From: Flavobacterium aquidurense
GTDB taxonomy: Bacteria > Bacteroidota > Bacteroidia > Flavobacteriales > Flavobacteriaceae
Reading direction: 5' to 3'
DNA length: 64,000 nucleotides
NCBI GenBank assembly: GCA_900107365.1
Contig: FNPS01000007.1
Span: 1 to 64,000, forward strand
Below the pieces are notes generated by a model. It was not told the DNA's origin and searched no databases. It saw nothing but the letters and a program-made list of their open reading frames with translations. Every line of letters begins with the position of its first letter. The first letter of the stretch is position 1. Positions 44,011-52,704 of the stretch are shown here, piece after piece. The position numbers were made by a program, and so were the translations under genes.

Positions 44011-47000
44011 ATGAAAAGCAACTATTGTATGAAAACAACAATGTCCTCGTTTTGCACGGCACTGTTGTTTAGCTTATTTATGATACAGTCGGGTTTTGCA
44101 CAGGCACAATCCCGATCTGTAAGTGGAACTGTAATATCGACCGTTGACGGAATGGGAATTCCGGGGGCAAGTGTCGCTGTACAGGGAACTAAAACCGGTG
44201 CTACAACCGATTTTGACGGAAATTATAAAATAGAAGCAAAGTCAGGCGATGTTCTGATATTTACTTTTATTGGATTCAAAAGCCAGAAAATAACCGTAGG
44301 AACGCAACAAACGATTAACGTCAAATTGGAGGAAGAAACTTCAGAACTTAAAGAAGTAGTTGTTATTGGATACGGTTCGCAAAAGAAAACATTAGTTACC
44401 AATGCTGTTACTCAGGTAAGTGGAGAGAATCTTGCGAAAACCAATACTACAAATGCACTTCAGGCACTTCAGGGACAAGCGGCGGGACTTCAGGTTACGT
44501 CTACTTCAGGACAACCGGGAGAAGGTTTGAATGTTGTGATCAGAGGTGCTGGTTCGACTGCAGGAACTAGTCCGCTTTATGTTGTAGATGGAATATTGAC
44601 AAGTGATATTTCTTATTTGAACAATTCAGATATCGAATCTATTTCGGTTTTAAAAGATGCTGCTTCAGCTGCTATTTATGGTTCTCAGGCTTCAAACGGG
44701 GTTATTTTGGTAACGACCAAAAAAGGAAAACGTGGCGCAGGCGGGCAAATCACATTCGATCAATACTATGGAATTCAATCTGTAGCCAGAAAAGTTGATT
44801 TGCTAAACGCAACAGAATATGGTGTTATGCTAAATGAAGCCGCTGTGAATTCTGGTAAAAATCCCTATTTCACGAATGATCAAATTGCAGCATTAGGATC
44901 AGGAACAAACTGGATGGACCATATGCTTACTGATAATGCCGCCACTAAAAACTTTTCATTTGGAGCTTCAGGTGGTTCTGATACTTCTGTTTATTCTACT
45001 TCATTGTCTTATTTAGGTCAGGAAGGGGTTGTAGGAGGAAAAGATTTGTCCAACTACGAACGTTACAATTTCAGATTTAATTCTGAACATAAATTGTACA
45101 AAGATGTTGTGACTTTAGGTGAAAACTTAAGCTTCGCTTATATTGATAAAAACGGAATTGGTGTTGGAAATCAATATAATAATTCATTAAGAAATGCTTT
45201 TCAGGCAACTCCATTAATGCCAATGTACGATGCTGATGGTAATTATTATGACACTACAAAAGATACTGAACCATGGTTGGCAGGTGCCGCAAACCCGTAT
45301 GCTTTAATGGTTTACAACAATCAAAATGAAAGTAACAACCAGAAATTATTAGGTAATGTTTATTTGCAAATTGAGCCAATAAAAAACTTAACGTTAAAAA
45401 CTACCTTAGGTCTTGATTATTATGCAGGAGAAGGTCATTCTTATTCTCCTATTTACCAATTGTCAATTTATGCAAATAGTGCTTTTGACAAAGTGAATCA
45501 AAACATGAACAAAGGCAAAACTATTACTTGGGATAACTTGTTAACCTATAAATTTAATGCTGCCGAAAATCATCACTTTGAAACTATGGTAGGTACCTCT
45601 TCTATTAATTATGACGGAACGAATGTATCGGCAACTAACGCAGATGTGATTTTTGATGATTTAGAACATGCCTGGTTAAACAATACCACTAATAAAGATG
45701 GTGCAAAAATGACAATGACTGGTCTGAAACAAGAGACTAAAAGAATGTCTTACTTTGGAAGGTTAAACTATAACTATAAAGAAACTTATTTGTTAAATGC
45801 CACTTTTAGAATGGATGGATCTTCTGTTTTTTCTAAAGAAAATGAGTGGGGTTATTTCCCATCTGTTTCTGCAGGATGGATTGTATCAAATGAAGCGTTT
45901 TTGAAAGATTCAAAAGTAATCAACTTTCTTAAATTGAGAGGAAGCTGGGGACAAGTAGGAAATCAAAATGCAAGAGCTTTCCAATATCTATCTACTATCA
46001 AATCAAACAATACGAATTACATTTTTGGAGATACGGAAGGTGTTCTTACACCAGGAGCTTATCCGGACAGGCTTTCAAATCTGGATTTAAAATGGGAAAC
46101 TTCAGAGCAGGTTGACTTTGGTTTAGATGCCAGATTTTTAAATAATGCTTTAAGTGTAACTTTTGATGTTTACAATAAGAAAAGTAAAGACTGGTTAATT
46201 TTGGCTCCAATATTGGCAACTGCCGGTGCTGATGCTCCATTTATTAATGGTGGAGATGTAGTAAATAAAGGGGTTGAGTTAAGCTTGAATTACCAAAATA
46301 AAATTGGAGATTTTAATTATAACATTAGTGCAAATGGTGCTTATAATAAAAACACAGTTGGACAGATTCCTAATTCTGATGGTATTATTCACGGGTTAAG
46401 CAATGAGCTTTATGATAATGCAGGTGAATTCTACAGAGCACAAAACGGTTTCCCATTAGGTTATTTCTGGGGATATAAAACAGGTGGTGTTTTCCAAAAT
46501 CAGGAGCAAATTAATAATTATAAATCAGCTAGTGGTGTAGTATTACAGCCTAATGCAGCTCCTGGAGATCTGATTTATCAAAATGTAAACGGAGATGACA
46601 AAATAGATGCTTCTGATAAAACAGAGATCGGAAAACCAAATCCTGACTTTACATTTGGTTTCTCTTTGTCAGCTAGTTATAAAGCGTTTGACTTTTCATT
46701 GATGGCAAATGGTGTTGCAGGAAACCAAATCGTACAATCTTATAGAAATCAGGCCGGCGCTTACGGAAATTATACATCTGCAATTTTAGATCGTTGGCAT
46801 GGTGAAGGTTCGTCAAACACGGTTCCGAGAGTAACTGAAGACAACAGAAACTTTACACAGTTTTCTGACTTATACATTCAGGATGGTGATTTCTTAAGAA
46901 TCAGCACAGTTTCACTAGGATTTGATTTCGCTAAAATGAAACAATCAAAACCATTTTTTGCAAGTCAGTTCAGACTTTATTTCTCAGTATTAAATCTATA

Positions 47001-47142
47001 CACTTTTACAAAATACAATGGTATGGATCCTGAAATTGGATTTGGTTCTTCAAACGATGACCAGAAATTTTCATCAGGTGTTGATGTTGGATACTATCCA
47101 AGACCAAGAACATTCATGATGGGATTAAATGTTAAACTTTAA
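44011..47142 (+). CDS. susC: SusC/RagA-family TonB-dependent outer-membrane transporter
   Basis: 1043 residues from ATG 44011 with a signal peptide ending near FAQAQS. Order: carboxypeptidase-D-like regulatory domain (SGTVISTVDGMGIPGASVAV, FIGFKSQKI), TonB box region (KEVVVIGYGSQKK), plug (NVVIRGAGSTAGTSPLYVVDG), and a 22-strand barrel ending in the SusC-type tail (RTFMMGLNVKL). It imports oligosaccharides with the SusD lipoprotein that follows 11 bases downstream. Substrate here is inferred as xyloglucan oligosaccharides from the enzymes behind it. Confidence 0.96.
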   Translation: MKSNYCMKTTMSSFCTALLFSLFMIQSGFAQAQSRSVSGTVISTVDGMGIPGASVAVQGTKTGATTDFDGNYKIEAKSGDVLIFTFIGFKSQKITVGTQQTINVKLEEETSELKEVVVIGYGSQKKTLVTNAVTQVSGENLAKTNTTNALQALQGQAAGLQVTSTSGQPGEGLNVVIRGAGSTAGTSPLYVVDGILTSDISYLNNSDIESISVLKDAASAAIYGSQASNGVILVTTKKGKRGAGGQITFDQYYGIQSVARKVDLLNATEYGVMLNEAAVNSGKNPYFTNDQIAALGSGTNWMDHMLTDNAATKNFSFGASGGSDTSVYSTSLSYLGQEGVVGGKDLSNYERYNFRFNSEHKLYKDVVTLGENLSFAYIDKNGIGVGNQYNNSLRNAFQATPLMPMYDADGNYYDTTKDTEPWLAGAANPYALMVYNNQNESNNQKLLGNVYLQIEPIKNLTLKTTLGLDYYAGEGHSYSPIYQLSIYANSAFDKVNQNMNKGKTITWDNLLTYKFNAAENHHFETMVGTSSINYDGTNVSATNADVIFDDLEHAWLNNTTNKDGAKMTMTGLKQETKRMSYFGRLNYNYKETYLLNATFRMDGSSVFSKENEWGYFPSVSAGWIVSNEAFLKDSKVINFLKLRGSWGQVGNQNARAFQYLSTIKSNNTNYIFGDTEGVLTPGAYPDRLSNLDLKWETSEQVDFGLDARFLNNALSVTFDVYNKKSKDWLILAPILATAGADAPFINGGDVVNKGVELSLNYQNKIGDFNYNISANGAYNKNTVGQIPNSDGIIHGLSNELYDNAGEFYRAQNGFPLGYFWGYKTGGVFQNQEQINNYKSASGVVLQPNAAPGDLIYQNVNGDDKIDASDKTEIGKPNPDFTFGFSLSASYKAFDFSLMANGVAGNQIVQSYRNQAGAYGNYTSAILDRWHGEGSSNTVPRVTEDNRNFTQFSDLYIQDGDFLRISTVSLGFDFAKMKQSKPFFASQFRLYFSVLNLYTFTKYNGMDPEIGFGSSNDDQKFSSGVDVGYYPRPRTFMMGLNVKL

Positions 47143-47153
47143 TAAATAAAAAG

Positions 47154-48728
47154 ATGAAAAATACATATTTATATATTTTCTGTTTTAGCTTATTGTCTCT
47201 GGGTTCTTGCAGTTTAGAAACAGAACCGTTGACACAACTAACAGATACAAATTTTTACAAAACCACAGATGATGCTTACACAGCACTTGTGGGTTGTTAT
47301 GATGGTTTGCAAGTTGCTACCGGAGCATCGGGCCTGGGTGTTCCGGTAATAAGCGAAGTAATGTCTGATGATTGTTTTGGAGGAACCGGTAATTCTGATG
47401 GTTTCAATTATGCAGCTATCGATGAATTTGATATTACACGTTCTCCATCAGATGTTGATATGCTGAATGGTAACTGGATTGCTTACTATAAAGCACTTTA
47501 CCGTTGTAATATTTTCTTGTCTAAAATGGATCAGATTGACTGGAAAGGAAATACAACTTTAAAAAACACTTACGAATCTGAAACTAAATTTATCAGAGCG
47601 TATCTTTATTTTGAAATGGTGCGTTTATGGGGAAATATTCCATTGTTAACAGCGCCTTCTTCTGAAAATGTTCCACAGGCAAATCCTGATGAAGTTTATA
47701 AAGTAATAGCGCAGGATTTGGTTTTTGCTGCAGACAATTTGCCAGCAACAGCATACAACACAACAACTGGTGGACGTATTACAAAATGGGCAGCCAAATC
47801 TTTACTAGGACGTGTTTACCTGTACTATACTGGTTATTATGGAAAAAGTGATTTAGTTGGAGTAGTTACTAAAGCTCAGGCTCTGGGTCATTTAGAAAAT
47901 GTTATTGCCAATAGCGGACATGGTTTGGTGGCAGATTTCTCTACTTTATGGCCAGCGGCTTCACTTGATAAATATGCAGGTGAAAGCAATAAAGAAATTG
48001 TGTTTTCTATAAAATATACTTACACAAGTGATTATAACGGAAATACGGATGGTAATGGCTGGTTGGTAATGTTTGGAATGAGAGAGTTCTCTTCTTACCC
48101 TTATGGACGCGGATGGGGAATTACTGTAAACTCTAAATTATGGAATGTGTACGATGCAAAAGATACCAGACGTGTCGCAACGGTAATTGGAATTGATGAA
48201 GAGAAAATTCCTTTTGATAAAAAGAACAGCCAAAGAGAGTATACAGGTTATTACAACAAAAAATATTCGCCAATGGTGGATAAAGACGGGAAAGATCTTC
48301 CGTTAACTATGGGTAGCCAATTTTGGGATATTAGCCAATTTCAGGATTATGTGGTAGTGAGATATGCCGATGTTTTATTAATGGCAGCAGAGCTTGGAAG
48401 TGGAAATGCTCAGGCTTATTTTGATGAGGTAAGAAAAAGAGCTTACAAAGACAACTTTACCGCTTTACCAGTAAACGCTGATAATATTTTGAAAGAAAGA
48501 CATTTAGAATTTGCTCTTGAGGGTGTTAGATATTGGGATTTACTACGTCAGGGTATTGGAAAAGCCTCTTCTACAATTGCTGAAACTACTACCTTGTTAA
48601 GTGGTGGAGTTGCCGGAACAAAAACAATCTCGGCAGCTAAAATTCAGGCAACAAAAGGATTGCAACAAATTCCGAATACTCAGATTACATTGTCTAATGG
48701 AGTATTAAAACAAAATGCCGGTTGGTAA
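47154..48728 (+). CDS. susD: SusD/RagB-family glycan-binding lipoprotein
   Basis: 524 residues from ATG 47154; signal peptide with lipobox ending LGSCSLE (Cys about 19). SusD family marks: EPLTQLTDTNFYKTTDDAYTAL near the N-terminus, ETKFIRAYLYFEMVRLWGNIPL, ITKWAAKSLLGRVYL and the C-terminal ERHLEFALEGVRYWDLLRQG. It caps the SusC barrel on the cell surface and captures the glycan. 11 bases after susC and 23 before the next lipoprotein, so one operon. Confidence 0.96.
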   Translation: MKNTYLYIFCFSLLSLGSCSLETEPLTQLTDTNFYKTTDDAYTALVGCYDGLQVATGASGLGVPVISEVMSDDCFGGTGNSDGFNYAAIDEFDITRSPSDVDMLNGNWIAYYKALYRCNIFLSKMDQIDWKGNTTLKNTYESETKFIRAYLYFEMVRLWGNIPLLTAPSSENVPQANPDEVYKVIAQDLVFAADNLPATAYNTTTGGRITKWAAKSLLGRVYLYYTGYYGKSDLVGVVTKAQALGHLENVIANSGHGLVADFSTLWPAASLDKYAGESNKEIVFSIKYTYTSDYNGNTDGNGWLVMFGMREFSSYPYGRGWGITVNSKLWNVYDAKDTRRVATVIGIDEEKIPFDKKNSQREYTGYYNKKYSPMVDKDGKDLPLTMGSQFWDISQFQDYVVVRYADVLLMAAELGSGNAQAYFDEVRKRAYKDNFTALPVNADNILKERHLEFALEGVRYWDLLRQGIGKASSTIAETTTLLSGGVAGTKTISAAKIQATKGLQQIPNTQITLSNGVLKQNAGW

Positions 48729-48751
48729 TTTTAATTAAAAAATGAAACACA

Positions 48752-50122
48752 ATGAAAAATATTAAAATAGTAATCTCATCCTTTTTGATGGTGGCAGCAA
48801 TGCTGTTATCCTCTTGTTCGCCAGAGTCTTACTCCTTGGATCCTATTACAAATAAATCAGATATTAAATTTGAAATTACTCAGGATTTTGCTGTAGATCC
48901 GGGTGGAAATACGGTAGTTTTAAAGAATACGACCCCGGGTGTTATTTTGACCTGGGATTATGTAACAGGGAAATCAAACAAAGCAACAGAAACAGTTAAA
49001 TATGCTTTTAAAGGTAATTATACTATAAAAATTTCTGCTGTTACTGATGCCGGAATTGTACAGCTGGATCCTGTAACGGTTACGGTAACTAAAGACAATT
49101 TGAACTATGTGAATGACCCACTTTGGACGGCTTTATCCGGTGGAGTTGGTAAGAAAAAATCATGGGTAGCTGATAATGGTAAATATGGCTTGGCAATGGG
49201 TGCTATGTCTTATGCTGATCCTAGTGGAGTGGTAGAGTGGGGTAACTTTACACCAAACTGGGAACCTGAAGGAAATGCTAATTCAAGTACAGATGCAGAC
49301 ATGCATTGGGGACGATACATGACTTTCAGCCTTGATGGCGGACCTTTTATGACGGTTCAGGAAAAAGACGGAACTGTAAAAGAAAGCGGAACTTATTTCT
49401 TAGACATCAACGCGCATACTTTAACATCTACAGGAGCAACTATCCTAAGACCAGACAACTATATTGCAAACGCAAGTAACTGGAATAACAATATTAAAGT
49501 ATTAAAACTTACTGATAATCAGTTAAGAATTGCTGTACTTAGAACCAATAGTGAAGGTACTTGGTGGTACATCTGGAATTATGTCGCTAAAGATTATGCT
49601 GACAGCTATGTTCCTCCGGTTACTGTTCCTGTTGTTGATGAAGGTTTTAATCCCAAATTTGCTCCGGGAGAATTGTTAACGATGCTTACTGGTGGAGTTG
49701 GTGCAGGTAGAGTTTGGAATTTAGATGGAAAAGGGAATCCTGTAGACTGGATTGGAAAAGGAAAAGGCTGGACTGTTGATTCGACAAGTTCTTATAACTG
49801 GGGATGGAATGACGATTGGGCAGCATTGGCTGGTAATTCATGGATTCGTTTTGATCAATGGGGAGGTAAATTAAACTATACAAGAAGTCAAAATGGCGTT
49901 GTAACTACCGGTTTATTTACTATCAACAGTGAAACCAATGAAATCAATTTAGGCACAAATACATTAATTCAAAATTCTACCAGCTGGATGAATCCAACAG
50001 TCAACGTGATTAAAGTAGTGAAAGCGTATAATACAGGTTATCTTCAAAAAGGTATCTGGTTGGGAACATCATATGATGCAGGAAAGGATGAATGGTTTGT
50101 TTTCCATTATATAATTCCTTAA
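48752..50122 (+). CDS. Surface glycan-binding lipoprotein (SGBP-like)
   Basis: 456 residues from ATG 48752; lipobox LLSSCSPE (Cys about 22). Residues 35-115 look like a PKD/Ig domain (GVILTWDYVTGKSNKATE). Two copies of a related domain follow, each starting with a GGVG-x-W motif (LSGGVGKKKSWVADNGKYG at about 128 and LTGGVGAGRVWNLDG at about 312) and rich in Trp and Tyr, as expected of sugar-binding surfaces. Position after susD is the usual place of the third outer-membrane binding protein. Terminator follows, so the susC-susD-SGBP unit can be transcribed without the enzymes. Confidence 0.82.
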   Translation: MKNIKIVISSFLMVAAMLLSSCSPESYSLDPITNKSDIKFEITQDFAVDPGGNTVVLKNTTPGVILTWDYVTGKSNKATETVKYAFKGNYTIKISAVTDAGIVQLDPVTVTVTKDNLNYVNDPLWTALSGGVGKKKSWVADNGKYGLAMGAMSYADPSGVVEWGNFTPNWEPEGNANSSTDADMHWGRYMTFSLDGGPFMTVQEKDGTVKESGTYFLDINAHTLTSTGATILRPDNYIANASNWNNNIKVLKLTDNQLRIAVLRTNSEGTWWYIWNYVAKDYADSYVPPVTVPVVDEGFNPKFAPGELLTMLTGGVGAGRVWNLDGKGNPVDWIGKGKGWTVDSTSSYNWGWNDDWAALAGNSWIRFDQWGGKLNYTRSQNGVVTTGLFTINSETNEINLGTNTLIQNSTSWMNPTVNVIKVVKAYNTGYLQKGIWLGTSYDAGKDEWFVFHYIIP

Positions 50123-50144
50123 AATTATAAGATTTTTTAATTCA

Positions 50145-50185
50145 TAATAACCTGAAAGTAGTTTCGCTATTTTCAGGTTATTTTA
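50145..50185 (+). terminator. Terminator or attenuator between SGBP and GH2 genes
   Basis: 12-bp perfect stem AATAACCTGAAA / TTTCAGGTTATT with 13-base loop and T-rich tail; ends 15 bases before ATG 50200. Confidence 0.8.
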
Positions 50186-50199
50186 AAATTTATAATACT

Positions 50200-52683
50200 A
50201 TGTTTCAGCTAGCTTCGTACAAAAAATTAGGATTATTATTGGTGTGTTTTGTTGTAATGACAGGATGCAAAAAAACAGATGATCAAAAATTTAGCAACCG
50301 AAAAATTTCTTTTAATTCCGATTGGAGTTTTCATTTAAATGATAGCATCATCGATAAAGATACTATTGGGACTTCAACTAAGTGGAGAACATTAAGTGTT
50401 CCTCACGATTGGGGTGTAGAAGGAAAATTTGATGAAAAAAGTCCGGCTGGTTATGGCGGAGGAGCATTAAACGGCGGTTTAGGCTGGTATAAAAAAACAT
50501 TCAAAGTTGCAGCTGAAGACAGCAGCAAAGTAACTTCAGTCATTTTTGACGGAGTTTACAGAAACAGTGAAGTTTGGGTAAACGGATATTATTTAGGAAA
50601 ACGCCCAAACGGATATATTGGTTTTCAATATCAAATTTCTCCTTACTTAAATTATGGAGACAAAAACAATGAAATTATTGTTAAGGTTGACAATTCAAAA
50701 CAACCCAATTCACGTTGGTATTCAGGATCAGGAATTTTTAGAAATGTCTGGATCGAAACTACTGATAAACTTCATGTTGGGCAATGGGGGACCTATGTTA
50801 CTACTCCAAAAGTTACTGCCGAAAAAGCTTCCGTAAATTTTGAAACTACGATTCAGAATCAGAATTCAGTTTCAAAAAAAGCAACAGTAACCACTACTAT
50901 TTTTAAAGATGATACTAAAGTAACAACTGTTACCCAAAATATAACGATCGGGGCAAACGCCAAACAAACCATCAAACAAGTGACAGAGGTTGAAACTCCA
51001 ACTTTATGGTCAGTTGACAAACCGGAATTATACACTGCAGTTACTGAAATTGCTGTTGAGGATAAAATCGTTGATCAGTACAAAACCAATTTCGGAATCA
51101 GAGATTTTAAATTTGATTTGGATAAAGGTTTCCTGTTAAACGGAAAACAGGTTAAAATCAAAGGAGTTTGCATGCACCATGATTTAGGGCCACTTGGTTC
51201 GGCAATCAACACGCGCGCCATCGAACGCCAGCTGGAAATTTTAAAAGGAATGGGTGTAAACGGAATCAGAACTTCACATAATCCACCTGCTCCCGAGCTT
51301 TTAGACCTTTGTGACAAAATGGGTTTCATTGTCATGGATGAAGCATTCGACATGTGGAAACAGAATAAAACCAAATACGATTATGCAAACGACTGGGACA
51401 AATGGCACAAGAAAGATTTAATCGATCAATTGCTTCGTGACCGTAATCACCCAAGTATTTTTGTTTGGAGTATCGGAAATGAAATTCCGGAACAATGGAG
51501 CGAAAACGGTGTTACAATCGCAAAAGAATTAGCAGCAATTACACGTCAATACGATAAAACACGTCCCTTAACCGCGGCAATGAATCCGCCGGTAAACATG
51601 AATATTGATGCTGTAACGTTACAATTCGAAAAGAATAATGTTCAAATAAATCCACTTGCCGCAGCCGGAGTTTTAGATCTTATCGGTTACAATTATGCGC
51701 ATCAAACTTATGAATATCATAAAAAGAATTTTCCAAACACACCTTTTATTGCGACTGAAACTACATCAGCTTTAGAAACGCGTGGTTATTATGATGCCAA
51801 CTCTGATTCGATTAAAAAATGGCCAGTACGATGGGATCTTAAATTTACAGATGGAAATCCGGGAAACACCGTTTCGGCTTATGATCAGGTGCAGGCGCCT
51901 TGGGGCTCTACACACGAAGCGACCTGGAAAGTCATTAAAAAACACGATTACCTTTCCGGAATGTACATTTGGACCGGTTTTGATTATATCGGCGAACCAA
52001 CTCCTTACGAATGGCCGTCAATCAGTTCGTATTTCGGAATTGTAGATTTAGCCGGTTTTCCGAAAGACGTTTATTATATGTACCAAAGCGAATGGACTGA
52101 TAAAACCGTATTGCACATTTTTCCACATTGGAACTGGAAAGCGGGACAAACCGTTGATGTTTGGGCCTATTATAATAAAGCCGATGAGGTTGAGCTTTTC
52201 TTAAATGGAAAATCAGTTGGAATCAGAAGCAAAAAAGGAGATGATTTGCATGTAATGTGGAAAGTTCCTTTTCAGGCCGGAACCTTAAAAGCTGTTTCCC
52301 GTAAAAACGGAAAAACTGTTTTAGAAACGGAAATCAAAACCGCAGAAAATCCATCCAATTTAAAATTGACCGCAGACAGAAGTAATATAAAGGCAGACGG
52401 AAATGATTTATCATTTGTAACGGTTGATATTCTGGATGCAAAAGGAATTTTAGCGCCAAACGCAAATAACGAAATCAATTTCTCTTTAAAAGGAGAGGGG
52501 AAAATAGTGGGAGTTTGTAGTGGAGACCCGGTTAGCCACGAATCGTACAAAGGTTCTAAACATACCGCTCTAAACGGAAAATGTTTAGTAATTGTTCAGT
52601 CTTCTAATAAAACAGGAAGATTAGAATTGACCGCTAAAGCGAATGGATTAAAACCCGCAACAATTGTAATTACAGCAGAATAA
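50200..52683 (+). CDS. GH2 beta-galactosidase-type glycosidase (lipoprotein)
   Basis: 827 residues from ATG 50200; lipobox VMTGCKK. GH2 order: sugar-binding jelly roll (FNSDWSFHLN, VPHDWGVEG, FDGVYRNSEVWVNG), Ig-like domain, TIM barrel (GVCMHHDLGPLG, GIRTSHNPPAPELLDLCD) and C-terminal Ig-like domains. Acid/base Glu428 in WSIGNEIPEQ and nucleophile Glu520 in IATETTSAL. Most likely a beta-galactosidase removing galactose from xyloglucan side chains. 21 bases before the GH31 gene, so co-transcribed. Confidence 0.92.
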   Translation: MFQLASYKKLGLLLVCFVVMTGCKKTDDQKFSNRKISFNSDWSFHLNDSIIDKDTIGTSTKWRTLSVPHDWGVEGKFDEKSPAGYGGGALNGGLGWYKKTFKVAAEDSSKVTSVIFDGVYRNSEVWVNGYYLGKRPNGYIGFQYQISPYLNYGDKNNEIIVKVDNSKQPNSRWYSGSGIFRNVWIETTDKLHVGQWGTYVTTPKVTAEKASVNFETTIQNQNSVSKKATVTTTIFKDDTKVTTVTQNITIGANAKQTIKQVTEVETPTLWSVDKPELYTAVTEIAVEDKIVDQYKTNFGIRDFKFDLDKGFLLNGKQVKIKGVCMHHDLGPLGSAINTRAIERQLEILKGMGVNGIRTSHNPPAPELLDLCDKMGFIVMDEAFDMWKQNKTKYDYANDWDKWHKKDLIDQLLRDRNHPSIFVWSIGNEIPEQWSENGVTIAKELAAITRQYDKTRPLTAAMNPPVNMNIDAVTLQFEKNNVQINPLAAAGVLDLIGYNYAHQTYEYHKKNFPNTPFIATETTSALETRGYYDANSDSIKKWPVRWDLKFTDGNPGNTVSAYDQVQAPWGSTHEATWKVIKKHDYLSGMYIWTGFDYIGEPTPYEWPSISSYFGIVDLAGFPKDVYYMYQSEWTDKTVLHIFPHWNWKAGQTVDVWAYYNKADEVELFLNGKSVGIRSKKGDDLHVMWKVPFQAGTLKAVSRKNGKTVLETEIKTAENPSNLKLTADRSNIKADGNDLSFVTVDILDAKGILAPNANNEINFSLKGEGKIVGVCSGDPVSHESYKGSKHTALNGKCLVIVQSSNKTGRLELTAKANGLKPATIVITAE

Positions 52684-52704
52684 AATAATAGTAAAAGATA
52701 CCCG